From NCBI GenBank assembly GCA_947497985.1, contig CANMIX010000005.1, positions 186,001-250,000 on the forward strand: DNA of 64,000 nucleotides, in the 5' to 3' direction. Numbering within the stretch: position 1 is the first letter of the stretch; each line of letters opens with the position of its first letter. The position numbers and the translations under genes are program-made. The DNA comes from an uncultured Paracoccaceae bacterium. Lineage in GTDB: Bacteria; Pseudomonadota; Alphaproteobacteria; Rhodobacterales; Rhodobacteraceae. Of the stretch, positions 17,054 through 26,645 are shown piece by piece. The notes beneath the pieces were generated by a model. That model ran no database searches. It was not told the origin of the DNA and saw only the letters and a list, made by a program, of their open reading frames with translations.

Positions 17054-18661
17054 CTATTGGCCGGGTGCCTCTGTCGGCGATGTGAGAGCAAGAGCGGGAT
17101 CGCGCACCCATTGATACAGCCAGACTTCTGACAGCTTTTGGGCTTCACCGGCTACATGCGCCGTGAGCTCAACCAAGTCCGCATCCTGCCCATCAATGTC
17201 AAAAAACAGGCGCCAGCGGGTGGTTTTGTCGTCAATCTTGTGCAGCACCACATTGGAGATTTCCCCAGCTGATGTCGCAACTATAGGTACCGGCTCTGCA
17301 TCGCTCGGCATGTCTCCCAACGCGCCACCCTCAAAGTCGACCACAAACTTGCGCAGGTTTGGGTTTGTCACGGGCACGCCAGACGGGCCGCCAACACCGG
17401 TGCGGGTGCTAAAGACATAGGCCAAATCAGAATTCATCAGCGGGGGCAGGGCACCCCAATGCATTTTATAGTTATAGCTGCGGGTGTCGCCGGCTTGTGG
17501 TGCATCATCCGGGATCCAGAACATGACGATATTGTCGTCTATCTCCAGCTCCGCCGGGATTTCAACCAGACGCACGCTGCCCGCACCCCAATCCCCAATG
17601 GGTTCGATCATCACAGAAGGGCGGTTGTGGTATTGCGCGCCAGCATCTTGATAGTCGTCATAGGAACGATCACGTTGGATAAGGCCGAACTGCGCCATCT
17701 CCGTGTCTGGCAAATAGGAGTTGGAGACGCGCGGCGGGTTGTTCAACGGGCGCAGCAGTTCGTCGCCAGACGCAAGGACCACTTTCAATGCATCGGTGTC
17801 GTGCACCTGCGGGCGGAAGTCATCAAAGCGGCGTTCGGAATGTTCCGAGAAATAGAACATTGAGGTCAGCGGCGCGAGGCCAAGTTGTTTGACCGCATTG
17901 CGGAAATACAGTTCCGATTCCACTTCGATCACCGTGTCATCGCCGGGTTTGATCACAAATCGATAGGCTCCAGTGACCGAGGCGCTGTCCATTGCCGCGT
18001 AGATCTCCAACCCGTCATCCGCGCTTTCAGGTTTCACAACCCAAAAGGCCGAGAACCGTGGAAACTCTTCCGGCCCCCCCAACCATGTGTCAATCGACAG
18101 GCCACGTGCAGACAATCCGTAGCTGTTGCCTCGACCCAGCGCGCGGAAATAGCTCGCCCCCAGGAAGGTGATCAGCTCATCGTATTTTGTCGTACTGTTG
18201 AGAGGCGCGGTGACTTTTAGCCCCGCAATCCCCGGCAGCTCAGCATGGGCTGGAACGCGGGTCGCAAGGTCGTTGCGGTATTCAAAATCATCGGTCGAGA
18301 ACACCATAGGCGTCGCGGTGCTGTTGGAGATTTCAAAAATCTCAACAGGTTCCTGAAACAACCAACCAGGGTGAAAGGCCTGTAATTGAAAGGGGGATGC
18401 GTCCTTGTTCCAGCGCGCCGCCTCTGGCAGGAAATAGATATTGCGGTAGTCGTCGTAAGACAGTTGGTCGAGGAAGCTTGCAAGTTTCGCAGGCGGTGTA
18501 TCCGGCAGCGCTGCTTTTGCCTTCATGTAGGATTTGAGCCAATCGAACGAGAACGGTTCAGCTTCTGCAGTGGTTTGCGCGATGGAAGTGGACGGAACAG
18601 CCGTGGTGGCCAAAAGCATCGCAACAAAGCTGCGTCGGGTCAAAGAAGGTGCAAACCGCAT
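17054..18661 (-). CDS. Periplasmic glucan biosynthesis protein, OpgG/MdoG family
   Basis: A 535-residue exported protein of the MdoG family, which acts in the periplasm in synthesis or modification of osmoregulated periplasmic glucans. The N terminus LTRRSFVAMLLATTAVPSTSIAQ is a Tat-type signal with the twin arginine. The family pattern continues with FDWLKSYMKAKA, SYDDYRNIYFLPEAARW, FHPGWLFQEPVEIFEI, SYFRALGRGNSYGLSARGL and FYFSEHSERRFDDFRPQVHDTDAL. No opgH glucosyltransferase is adjacent, so the gene acts alone here or with a distant partner. OpgD-like function cannot be excluded. Confidence 0.92.
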   Translation of the reverse strand: MRFAPSLTRRSFVAMLLATTAVPSTSIAQTTAEAEPFSFDWLKSYMKAKAALPDTPPAKLASFLDQLSYDDYRNIYFLPEAARWNKDASPFQLQAFHPGWLFQEPVEIFEISNSTATPMVFSTDDFEYRNDLATRVPAHAELPGIAGLKVTAPLNSTTKYDELITFLGASYFRALGRGNSYGLSARGLSIDTWLGGPEEFPRFSAFWVVKPESADDGLEIYAAMDSASVTGAYRFVIKPGDDTVIEVESELYFRNAVKQLGLAPLTSMFYFSEHSERRFDDFRPQVHDTDALKVVLASGDELLRPLNNPPRVSNSYLPDTEMAQFGLIQRDRSYDDYQDAGAQYHNRPSVMIEPIGDWGAGSVRLVEIPAELEIDDNIVMFWIPDDAPQAGDTRSYNYKMHWGALPPLMNSDLAYVFSTRTGVGGPSGVPVTNPNLRKFVVDFEGGALGDMPSDAEPVPIVATSAGEISNVVLHKIDDKTTRWRLFFDIDGQDADLVELTAHVAGEAQKLSEVWLYQWVRDPALALTSPTEAPGQ

Positions 18662-18914
18662 TTAATGATCGGGCTCCGGTTGGGATCAGGACGTGTCCTG
18701 AACAGCAATACTCAGTTTCGCACCGTTCCTTAAGTCACATCCACGCAAGCAAACTGACACATATGGAGCTTAGCTGATGCCACAACCGCAAAACGGGATC
18801 CAAGACGGGCGCGTTTCGCTGCGATATCAGGCGCAGGCCGCACGCGGCAATGGGCCTGCGCGCGACCGATCAAAATTGGCAGATTGCCGCACAGGACACG
18901 GCGATCTGGATACG

Positions 18915-19676
18915 TCAGCTTTTGTAATCTGGGCAGATCTCGTCCAAGAGGCGCAGATGGGCCGCCCATTCCAAGCCAAGGTCATCGTCTTCGCCCATCG
19001 GGGTCTCATATTGTTGGGCTACATGATTGGCCAAAGCATCCTCAACCACCCGCAATGGCCGCCCCATCGACAGGGTGGCAACCTGAATTTCACAGGCCCG
19101 TTCCAGATAGAACATATTGTTGAACATCTGCGCAGCAGTGGCCCCGGTCGTCAGCAGGCCATGATTGCGCAGCACCAATGCTTGGTTTGTGCCAAGACTT
19201 GCAACGATGCGGTCCCGCTCCTCCAGATTGAGCGCGATGCCTTCGTAGTTGTGATAGGAGATCCGGTTGTAAAACTGCAGCGCGATTTGGTTCAGCGGCA
19301 GTAGCCCTTCCTCCATGGTGGACACCGCCACACCTGCGCGGGAATGCGTGTGCATGATCCAGGCCGCATCGTGGCTGGAGCGGTGAATGGCTGAGTGAAT
19401 GGTGAAACCGGCTGGATTCACGTTGAACGGCGAGGGTGCAACCTTGTTGCCGTCCACATCGATTTTCACAAGGTTCGCAGCCGTGACCTCTTCCCAGCGC
19501 AGACCATAGGGGTTGATCAGGAAATGGCCGTCCGCATCTGGCACCCGTGCGGTAATATGGGTGTAGATCAGGTCGGTAAACCGGAAATGCGCCGCCAACC
19601 GGTAACAGGCGGCGAGGTTTACGCGCGTGTCCCATTCCGCTTGGCTGATCCCGTCTGGGCGTTTTGAACTTTCCAT
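18915..19676 (-). CDS. Class II aldolase/adducin family protein
   Basis: A 253-residue class II aldolase-fold protein. The zinc ligands appear as HTHS in AAWIMHTHSRAGVAVS, with a third histidine in LRNHGLLTTG. FTDLIYTHITARVPD near the N terminus is typical of the family. Members are sugar-phosphate aldolases, epimerases or decarboxylases, and many are not true aldolases. It is the last gene of the minus-strand operon that contains an agmatinase-family gene and a polyamine-type ABC importer, 33 bases after the ureohydrolase stop. Confidence 0.88.
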   Translation of the reverse strand: MESSKRPDGISQAEWDTRVNLAACYRLAAHFRFTDLIYTHITARVPDADGHFLINPYGLRWEEVTAANLVKIDVDGNKVAPSPFNVNPAGFTIHSAIHRSSHDAAWIMHTHSRAGVAVSTMEEGLLPLNQIALQFYNRISYHNYEGIALNLEERDRIVASLGTNQALVLRNHGLLTTGATAAQMFNNMFYLERACEIQVATLSMGRPLRVVEDALANHVAQQYETPMGEDDDLGLEWAAHLRLLDEICPDYKS

Positions 19677-19709
19677 GGGCTGGGTCTCCTTGGTCCGCGG
19701 GGGGCGGTA

Positions 19710-20693
19710 TCAGAATTCGATTTGTGGTTTCACATGCGCGCGTGTCTGCGGCACATTTGGCAGAGCGCAGAGCATTTCGTACAGATATTCCGCGGCAATG
19801 ATGGCGGTATTTCCGGTTGTGTCAAAAGAAGGTGCAACCTCGACAAGGTCCGCACCAACAAGGTTCAGACCCGCGCAGCCGCGAATGATTTCCAACCCCT
19901 GTACGGTGGTCAACCCGCCAACCTCGACAGTGCCGGTGCCGGGGGCAAACCCGGGGTCCAGACTGTCGATGTCAAAGGACAGGTAAACAGGCGTGTCGCC
20001 GATGCGGTCACGGATCTGAGCCATCAGCGGTTTCAACGATTTGTGCCAGCAGTCTTCGGCCTGAATACAAGTCCAGCCCTTGGAACGGCCCCAATCAAAA
20101 TCATCGGCAGCATAGCCGCTGCCCCGCAACCCGATCTGAAACACTTTGTCATTGTCCAACAAACCATCATCATAGGCGCGCCGGAAGGGGCAGCCATGTG
20201 CGATGCTTTCACCAAACATTTCATCATTGGTGTCCGAATGTGCATCCACATGGATCAAGGCAACAGGCCCGTGTTTTGCGGCAATCGCGCGCAGGATGGG
20301 CCAGGTCAATGTGTGATCCCCGCCCAGCGTCAAGGGCAGCGCATCATGTGACAGCACTTCTTTGTAAAACGCCGTGATGATGTCGACGGATTTCTTCAGA
20401 TCAAACAGGTTGATCGGCACATCGCCAATATCTGCCACCTGCAGATGTTCAAACGGCGCCGCACCCGTTGCCATATTATAGGGGCGGATCATGCGGCTTT
20501 CATCGCGGATCTGGCGCGGCCCCAGCCGGGTTCCTGGCCGGTTCGAGGCACCGATATCCATCGGAATACCGATGAAACAGGCATCCAAATCCGCTGCACT
20601 GTCCTGGCTTGGCAGGCGCATCATCGTTGCGGGTCCGCCCGAACGCGGCATTTCATTGCCGCCCAGAGGTTGGTTGAAAGAAGGCGTAGTCAT
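19710..20693 (-). CDS. Agmatinase-family ureohydrolase
   Basis: A 327-residue arginase/agmatinase-fold hydrolase. The binuclear Mn ligands are all present: His127 (LGGDHT), Asp150/His152/Asp154 (VDAHSD), and Asp241/Asp243 (SFDIDSLDPGFAPGTGT). Such enzymes hydrolyse a guanidino compound to urea and an amine: agmatine to putrescine, guanidinobutyrate, guanidinopropionate, or guanidine itself. The location between a polyamine-type ABC importer and an aldolase-like gene argues for catabolism of an imported guanidino compound rather than putrescine biosynthesis. A second family member lies at 61881-62834. Confidence 0.85.
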   Translation of the reverse strand: MTTPSFNQPLGGNEMPRSGGPATMMRLPSQDSAADLDACFIGIPMDIGASNRPGTRLGPRQIRDESRMIRPYNMATGAAPFEHLQVADIGDVPINLFDLKKSVDIITAFYKEVLSHDALPLTLGGDHTLTWPILRAIAAKHGPVALIHVDAHSDTNDEMFGESIAHGCPFRRAYDDGLLDNDKVFQIGLRGSGYAADDFDWGRSKGWTCIQAEDCWHKSLKPLMAQIRDRIGDTPVYLSFDIDSLDPGFAPGTGTVEVGGLTTVQGLEIIRGCAGLNLVGADLVEVAPSFDTTGNTAIIAAEYLYEMLCALPNVPQTRAHVKPQIEF

Positions 20694-20747
20694 GAGTGCA
20701 CCTGTATTTTGGGGTACGCAAATTGGGTCGAGTGTATTGGGCGTGGG

Positions 20748-21563
20748 CTATCCGGCCTTGCTTTGACTGCGGTGCTGCCAGATCAGTCGTCCCAGGATCA
20801 CAATGGTGACCAGAACAATCAGCACCACCGACAGGGCGGCAACGGCCGGGTCGACATTGTCGCGCAATCCCATCCACATCCGTCGCGGCAGGGTGATCGC
20901 CTTGATCGAGGTGACAAACAGCGTGACGCCGATCTCATCCCAGGACAGCACAAAGCTCAGCATAAAGGCAGACACCATGCCAAAGCGGATATTGGGCAGG
21001 ATCACGGAAAAAATGCGGGTTGGGACCGAAGCCCCCATAGAGCGCGCCGCCAGATCAATTTTGCGATCCACTTGCGACAGGGCCACCATGATGATCACAA
21101 CCGCATAAGGGACAACCATGACCGTATGGGCCACAGCCACGCCAAGCCAGCCGTCATAGACCACAAGAGAGTTCCAGTTCGAAACCGTGCGCAAAAAGTA
21201 ATAGAGCGTCAACGCCGACACCACGGGTGGGGCAACCATTGGCAACAACGCGATACCGGCCAATAGCCCTCCAAAACGTGGGCGCATCATCCACAGGCCC
21301 AGACAAAAGGCGGTGGCCAAAAGCGTTGACAAGATCGCCGCCGTCAGCCCCACCTGCAGGGACAGGCCAATGGCCTCACCCCATTCGGGTTTGGTCCACA
21401 GGGCTTCGTAGTGGCGCAGGGACCAGCTGTCTTTGGGCAGGCTGAGGTACCGTTTGGGAGTAAAGCTGACAGGGATCACCGCCAGCAGCGGCAGCAGAAG
21501 GAACACTGCTGTCAGGGCCGCCAAAGTGGTGGAAATCTTGCCTGGGCGCAGACCGGTCATCAT
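20748..21563 (-). CDS. ABC transporter permease, PotC-like
   Basis: A 271-residue inner-membrane permease with six predicted helices and the cytoplasmic EAA-type loop (AARSMGASVPTRIFSVILPNIRFG). It matches the polyamine/thiamine/iron (PotBC-type) permease group. Its ATG overlaps the stop of the preceding permease by four bases. It forms the membrane part with the 21560-22363 product and the ATPase encoded upstream. Confidence 0.9.
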   Translation of the reverse strand: MMTGLRPGKISTTLAALTAVFLLLPLLAVIPVSFTPKRYLSLPKDSWSLRHYEALWTKPEWGEAIGLSLQVGLTAAILSTLLATAFCLGLWMMRPRFGGLLAGIALLPMVAPPVVSALTLYYFLRTVSNWNSLVVYDGWLGVAVAHTVMVVPYAVVIIMVALSQVDRKIDLAARSMGASVPTRIFSVILPNIRFGMVSAFMLSFVLSWDEIGVTLFVTSIKAITLPRRMWMGLRDNVDPAVAALSVVLIVLVTIVILGRLIWQHRSQSKAG

Positions 21564-22363
21564 GAGGAAACTCCTGCGCGTTTGATGAGGGCCACAAGGA
21601 ATGCCCCGATCGAGACCATCAACAGGGCCGAAAGCGCGGCGGCCAAACCCCAGTTGGGGATTTGAAAAATGCGCAAGTAGATCAGCTCGGCAATCATCAC
21701 GCTGCGCCCGCCACCCAGCAAGGTCGGCACGATGTAGAACCCAAGCGAGAAGACAAAGACCAGGAGCGCAGCGCCGACAATTCCGCTTTTGGTCATGGGC
21801 ACAAAGATCTGCCAGAAAATCTGCATGCGCGACGCACCCATGCCACGTGCGGCCAGGATCACCCGGTCATCAACAGCGCGCATCGCACTGGCCAAGGGGA
21901 ACACGGCAAAAGGGATCAGGAAATGCATCATGCCGATGATCACCCCAAATTCATTACGCACCAACGTCAGCGGTTCTGCAATAATACCAAGGGATTGCAG
22001 CCATGTGTTGATCAGACCCCGATTTGACAGCAACGACAGCCAGCCAAAGGCGCGGCTGAGCACGGACAGCCAGAACGGGATCATAATCGCCAGTTCAATA
22101 AACACCCGCGTCGTGGTGTTTCCCTTTATCCACAACAGGGTGAGCGGATAGGCCAGCACAACGGCCAAAACCGTCACACACAGGCATATCCGCAGGGTGC
22201 GCCAGATCACGCTCCAGACCAGAGGATCCCCCAAGGCCGCGCTGTAGTTTTGCAACCCCGGTTCAGGGGTTGTGACGCTTTGCAGCATCACTCCGCTCAG
22301 CGGCAGTAGATAGGCAAGCCCAAGAAACAACAGCAAGGGCGACAGAAGGAGGAGTCTGGACAT
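21560..22363 (-). CDS. ABC transporter permease, PotB-like
   Basis: A 267-residue permease with about six helices and the EAA loop AARGMGASRMQIFWQIFVPMTKSG. Its opening helix LLLLSPLLLFLGLAYLLPLSGV and the periplasmic segment NYSAALGDPLVWSVIWRTLRI are typical of the first permease of spermidine/putrescine-type importers. It lies 48 bases after the solute-binding protein gene and overlaps the next permease gene by ATGA. Confidence 0.9.
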   Translation of the reverse strand: MSRLLLLSPLLLFLGLAYLLPLSGVMLQSVTTPEPGLQNYSAALGDPLVWSVIWRTLRICLCVTVLAVVLAYPLTLLWIKGNTTTRVFIELAIMIPFWLSVLSRAFGWLSLLSNRGLINTWLQSLGIIAEPLTLVRNEFGVIIGMMHFLIPFAVFPLASAMRAVDDRVILAARGMGASRMQIFWQIFVPMTKSGIVGAALLVFVFSLGFYIVPTLLGGGRSVMIAELIYLRIFQIPNWGLAAALSALLMVSIGAFLVALIKRAGVSS

Positions 22364-22411
22364 GGGGCGTCGTGTGGTCGTACGCGAGATCCCCGCGCAC
22401 GACCCCTTTCA

Positions 22412-23524
22412 TCAGGCAGAGATTACACCAAGATAGGCATCCAAGGCGGCGCCATAGTTCTCTTCATACCACTCCATATCCAACGGCGTTTGCTGGGCAA
22501 AATTCGCAGGATCCACAGGGTTGTAGAACTTGTCCGCATCCGGGATCAGCGCATCCGCAGCCGGGTTCGCAGGACCGTTGCCCAACAGAGCAAACAGTTT
22601 GGCCTGTGCTTCCGGCTCTTGTGAATAGGCGATGTATTCCATCGCCGCCTTTTCGCCGGCGGGGTTGTTCATCAACACACCCGTAGATCCAGGTGCGACG
22701 ATGCCTTCTGCCCAGGTCATCGCAATCTCACCTTCGGTGTCGCGATCCAACAGCATCGCGCGGGTGTTCCAGATGATGGCCATCGACACGTCACCGTTCA
22801 ACAGCAATGACTGGCTTTCGGCGCCGCCGCCCCAATAGGCACCGATGTGCTCTTTGAAGCCTTCGATCTTGGCGTGGGCGCGTTCCAGATCCAGCGGGTA
22901 CAGATCCTCGGGCGCGACGCCATCTGCCAGAAGTGCGGCTTCCCACATGCCAACACCCCATTTGTACATGGCGCGTTTGCCGGGGAATTTATCGGCGTCA
23001 AAGAAGTCCGCCATCGAGGTCGGCGGCGTGTCGTATTTGGTTTTGTCGTATACAATCACGTAGCTGTAGAAATAGCTGTTCGCAGCGTATTCCCATTGGA
23101 ACCCGTCGCGTAGTTTGCCCGGATCAACAACGTCCCAATCGATTGGGCGCATCAGGCCCAATTTGCCAAGCGCCTGACCCGAGAACGGATCACAGTCGAC
23201 CAGATCCCAAGTGGGGTTGCCGCTTTCGGCCTGCGCTTTGATGGACCCTTCCAGCGGACCGGACCCGTCATACAGGACGTTTACACCAGATTCAGCTGCA
23301 TAGCCTTTGCCAAAAGCCTCGGCCATTGCGTCGATTGCGTCGCCGCCCCAGTTTACGAATACCATCTCTTTGTCAGCGGCATGGGCGCTGCCGGCGGTCA
23401 GGCCAAGGGCAGAGGTCCCCCCCAAAAGCGCGAGGCCCTGAAGGAAGCCACGGCGTGACAGTTCGCCCGCTTTCAGCTTCTCTTTCAACATCGAAACTTG
23501 GTCTTGCTGGAAGTGCTTGTGCAT
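22412..23524 (-). CDS. Polyamine-type ABC solute-binding protein, Tat-exported
   Basis: A 370-residue periplasmic binding protein of the PotD/PotF type. A Tat signal is visible (ELSRRGFLQGLALLGGTSALGL) and the mature protein begins near ADKEMVFVNWGG. The pattern GSGPLEGSIKAQAESGNPTWDLVDCD and IVAPGSTGVLMNNPAGEKAAMEYI fits extracellular solute-binding protein family 1/8. AAGG lies eight bases before the ATG. Its ligand is probably a cationic amine or guanidino compound given the neighbouring ureohydrolase; this is inferred. Confidence 0.9.
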   Translation of the reverse strand: MHKHFQQDQVSMLKEKLKAGELSRRGFLQGLALLGGTSALGLTAGSAHAADKEMVFVNWGGDAIDAMAEAFGKGYAAESGVNVLYDGSGPLEGSIKAQAESGNPTWDLVDCDPFSGQALGKLGLMRPIDWDVVDPGKLRDGFQWEYAANSYFYSYVIVYDKTKYDTPPTSMADFFDADKFPGKRAMYKWGVGMWEAALLADGVAPEDLYPLDLERAHAKIEGFKEHIGAYWGGGAESQSLLLNGDVSMAIIWNTRAMLLDRDTEGEIAMTWAEGIVAPGSTGVLMNNPAGEKAAMEYIAYSQEPEAQAKLFALLGNGPANPAADALIPDADKFYNPVDPANFAQQTPLDMEWYEENYGAALDAYLGVISA

Positions 23525-23551
23525 TTTGATACCTTTCTGTTGGAGGGCTGA

Positions 23552-24601
23552 TCAGAAGATCAGGCTATCTTCGGCCGCCCAGCCGACCCGGATCTGCTGC
23601 CCAGGTTCGGCCGTATGATTGAGGTCCGAGGTCTTTACGTCGATCACCATCGGGCTGCCGTCGGCAACCGAGGTCAGCTGAAGCCGCGACTGCGCCCCCA
23701 TGTAGATCCGATCGTTGATCACGCAGGGCAGACCGATTTGGCTGCCGTCTGGTTGAATGGCCAGTTTTTCGGGTCGCACCGCGATATGGCGCGCGGATGC
23801 TGTGGGCGCCTGTGGCAAGGTCAACGAGAATTCGCCAACCTTGGAGGTTGCGCCTTCAAACGTCGCAGGCAGCACGTTGATATCGCCCAGAAATTCGGCC
23901 ACGAAACGGTTGCTTGGTCGCTCATAGACGGTTGTTGGATCCGCCAGTTGCTGCAGCTTGCCCTGTTCAAAAATCGCAACCCGGCTGGACAGGGCCAAGG
24001 CTTCGCTTTGATCATGGGTCACAAAGACAAATGTGGTGCCCATCTGCGCGTGAATACGGCGCAGCTCATCCTGCATTTGTCCGCGCAGGTTTTTGTCCAG
24101 CGCCGAGAACGGTTCATCCAGCAACAACACCGGCGGCTCGTACGCCAGCGCGCGGGCCAGAGCGACACGTTGCTGCTGACCGCCAGACAGACCAGAGGGG
24201 CGTTTGTGACCGTGACCAGACAGGCCGACCAGATCGATCATATCGGCAACACGGGTACGGATTTCAGAATTGGGACGTTTCTGCACCTTGAGCGGGAAGG
24301 CGATGTTTTGTTCGACCGTCATATGCGGGAACAACGCGTAGCCTTGGAACATCATGCCAAAGCCGCGGGTTTCAGCGTCCGCGTGGGTTTTGTCCGCGCC
24401 GCCGATTTTCAGCACTCCGCGTGTGACCGCCTCAAACCCGGCCAGCATCATCAGAAAAGTGGTCTTTCCTGATCCGGATGGGCCAAGAAGGGTCAGGAAC
24501 TCCCCTGGCATGATCTGCATTGAGACATCGGTCAGCGCGGTGAAGGTTCCGTAGTCTTTGCCGATGTTGATAGCTTCGATGGCGGGCTTGGCAGCGGTCA
24601 A
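23552..24601 (-). CDS. ABC transporter ATP-binding protein, PotA-like
   Basis: A 349-residue ATPase. Walker A is GPSGSGKTT, the signature is LSGGQQQRVALARAL, Walker B is LLLDEPFSALD and the switch histidine is in FVTHDQ. A C-terminal TOBE-type domain begins around residue 250. The most likely start is TTG 24601, with AGGA nine bases upstream; the open frame continues to another TTG at 24634 without a ribosome-binding site. It is the first gene of the importer operon running to the aldolase gene at 18915. Confidence 0.92.
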   Translation of the reverse strand: MTAAKPAIEAINIGKDYGTFTALTDVSMQIMPGEFLTLLGPSGSGKTTFLMMLAGFEAVTRGVLKIGGADKTHADAETRGFGMMFQGYALFPHMTVEQNIAFPLKVQKRPNSEIRTRVADMIDLVGLSGHGHKRPSGLSGGQQQRVALARALAYEPPVLLLDEPFSALDKNLRGQMQDELRRIHAQMGTTFVFVTHDQSEALALSSRVAIFEQGKLQQLADPTTVYERPSNRFVAEFLGDINVLPATFEGATSKVGEFSLTLPQAPTASARHIAVRPEKLAIQPDGSQIGLPCVINDRIYMGAQSRLQLTSVADGSPMVIDVKTSDLNHTAEPGQQIRVGWAAEDSLIF

Positions 24602-24730
24602 TGTAGTGCGTCCTGCAAATTGCGTTGGCTGCAAAAAAGATGACCGTGAAACAGAACTACGAACAAGTGAAACCTATTCACCACAACGACAAAGAAAATT
24701 TGTCGATATCTGGCGCGCCTCTGAGTTTGC

Positions 24731-25615
24731 CTAGCTTTCGGGCAAAGCCCCCTTAATCCAGCCCACAAAGGCGGCAACAGTTGCGTTTCGGGGCCGATCG
24801 CGGGGCAGGGCCAGATAATATGCGTTTTGTGTGGCCAATCGCTCCGGGAACGGACGGACAAGTTTTCCGCTTAAAAGGTCGGCGGAACAAACAAATTCAT
24901 CTCCCATTGCGATCCCTTGCCCAGCCAAAGCAGCCGAATAGGCAAGGTTCATATCGGCGAATCGAATGCCTTTGCGGGCCCAGTCGTCGGGCAGATTGAC
25001 CATCCGCATCCAACTGGCCCATTCGTGATAGTCATTCAGGTGCAGCAAGGTCGCACGCGCAAGCGCGGGTGGATTGGTCAGACCATTCAGCTTGTTCAAA
25101 TAGGCGGGACTGCACAACGGGGTGTAGGAGATCTTTCGCAGGAGTTCCAATGATACACTGCCGGAAAACTCCTGACCGAAGGCAATAAAAACATCCACTT
25201 CCGGGTTGCTGACGTCATTTAGACGGCGCGGCGTGGTGAGGTTCAGGTGAATGTCGGGGAATGCGGTATGGAAACTTTCGAGGATCGTGCACAGCCAATG
25301 GCTAGCAAAACCGGGTGGACAACTGACTGTCAAAACCCCGCTTGGCCCTGCCGTGGCCGACCGCGCCGCCGCGTTGTTGAGCGCATCCAATGCCTTGCGC
25401 ACATCTAGCGCATAACGTCGCCCTGCCGGGGTCAGTTCAAGTTTGGTCCCAACTTTAGTACTGATGGGAAAGTCGAGGTCACGTTCGAGCTGGCGCAGCT
25501 GATGTGTGACGGCGCTTTTGGTGAGGTGCAGCTCTTCGGCGGCCTGCCAAATGGTGCCAAGTCGGGCAAAAGCTTCAAGCGCGCGCAGCGCCTGCGTGGA
25601 CGGAACCCGTTGCAT
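24731..25615 (-). CDS. LysR family regulator, GcvA-like
   Basis: A 294-residue LysR protein with helix-turn-helix LRALEAFARLGTIWQAAEELHLTKSAVTHQLRQLE near residues 9-43 and a GcvA-type effector domain (GVLTVSCPPGFASHWL). It lies 130 bases upstream of, and in the same direction as, the polyamine-type ABC operon, making it the nearest candidate regulator. It is similar in length and layout to the next gene, the two being possible tandem paralogues. Confidence 0.9.
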   Translation of the reverse strand: MQRVPSTQALRALEAFARLGTIWQAAEELHLTKSAVTHQLRQLERDLDFPISTKVGTKLELTPAGRRYALDVRKALDALNNAAARSATAGPSGVLTVSCPPGFASHWLCTILESFHTAFPDIHLNLTTPRRLNDVSNPEVDVFIAFGQEFSGSVSLELLRKISYTPLCSPAYLNKLNGLTNPPALARATLLHLNDYHEWASWMRMVNLPDDWARKGIRFADMNLAYSAALAGQGIAMGDEFVCSADLLSGKLVRPFPERLATQNAYYLALPRDRPRNATVAAFVGWIKGALPES

Positions 25616-25680
25616 ATAATAACCCTGTGTTCAGACCTGACATATTGCAAAGCATAATTTTTTTTGCGGTCAGTCGCAAA

Positions 25681-26547
25681 TCATGAAGAGCCTTCAACCG
25701 CGAACGCATATTGGATCCAATCCACAAAGGCGGCAGCTGGCGCCGTAAAACCACCCGGCGGCGGGGTGATCCAATAGGCTGCGCGCGCGGGGATCTTTGC
25801 GTCAAACACCCGCAGCAACCGACCGGCCCGCAGCGCCCGTTCAGACGTCACCGCATCCCCAAGACACAACCCCATGCCGGCCTCGGCGGATGCATACATT
25901 GCCAACAAACCGGTAAAGATCAGCCCTGTGCCCTCCAGCTTGGGGGATTGGCCCACCCCCTCCAGCCATTGCGCCCAATCTGCATAGGTATCGAGGTGGA
26001 GCAACATATCCGGCGTGATTTGTGCCGGCGTCAAAGACCCATGTTTGTGCAGAAAATCCGGGCTACACACCGGGAAAAAGTTCACATCAAACAGATGTTT
26101 TGACCCCTGCGGCGGATCTTCGGTAAAGATGATCGCCAGGTCGCAATCTGGCACCTCTTCGCCAACCGCAACGCTGCGCAGTTTCAGGGAAATGGCCGGG
26201 TATCTGTTCAAAAAACCGGACAGACGCGGGGCAAGCCAAGTTGCTGCAAAGCCAGATGTGACGGCGACCTCCAAGGTGCCTTTGGCCTGATCCAAACCAT
26301 TGTGGGCCTCATGCAAAAGCGCCAATGCCGGGCGGATCGCGGCAACATATCTGCGGGCCTCGCTGGTCAGGGCAACGCCGCGCCCTTTGGCAGCGGTCAG
26401 AGAAAACCCCAACTGCGTCTCCAAGCTTTTTAGCTTGTGACTGACTGCGCTTTGGCTCAGGTGCACTTCGGCTGCGGTCGCGCGCACCGACCCTGTGCGG
26501 GCCAATGCATCCAAGACAAGCAGAGCAGAGATAGGTGGAAGACTCAT
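25681..26547 (-). CDS. LysR family regulator, GcvA-like
   Basis: A 288-residue LysR protein. The helix-turn-helix is LLVLDALARTGSVRATAAEVHLSQSAVSHKLKSLE and the effector domain opens GTLEVAVTSGFAATWLAPRL. Its stop is 66 bases upstream of the start of the other LysR gene, and its own start is 99 bases from the divergent desaturase gene at 26646. That arrangement suggests control of the desaturase unit. The two LysR proteins share the same GcvA-type design. Confidence 0.9.
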   Translation of the reverse strand: MSLPPISALLVLDALARTGSVRATAAEVHLSQSAVSHKLKSLETQLGFSLTAAKGRGVALTSEARRYVAAIRPALALLHEAHNGLDQAKGTLEVAVTSGFAATWLAPRLSGFLNRYPAISLKLRSVAVGEEVPDCDLAIIFTEDPPQGSKHLFDVNFFPVCSPDFLHKHGSLTPAQITPDMLLHLDTYADWAQWLEGVGQSPKLEGTGLIFTGLLAMYASAEAGMGLCLGDAVTSERALRAGRLLRVFDAKIPARAAYWITPPPGGFTAPAAAFVDWIQYAFAVEGSS

Positions 26548-26645
26548 CTATTTAATTCATCATTTCTGGGAAATAATATCAATAGACCTGCAAAAAGTTA
26601 AACAGTAGCGATGAAGGAAACCACATTTCTGCCAAGGATCTTTCC

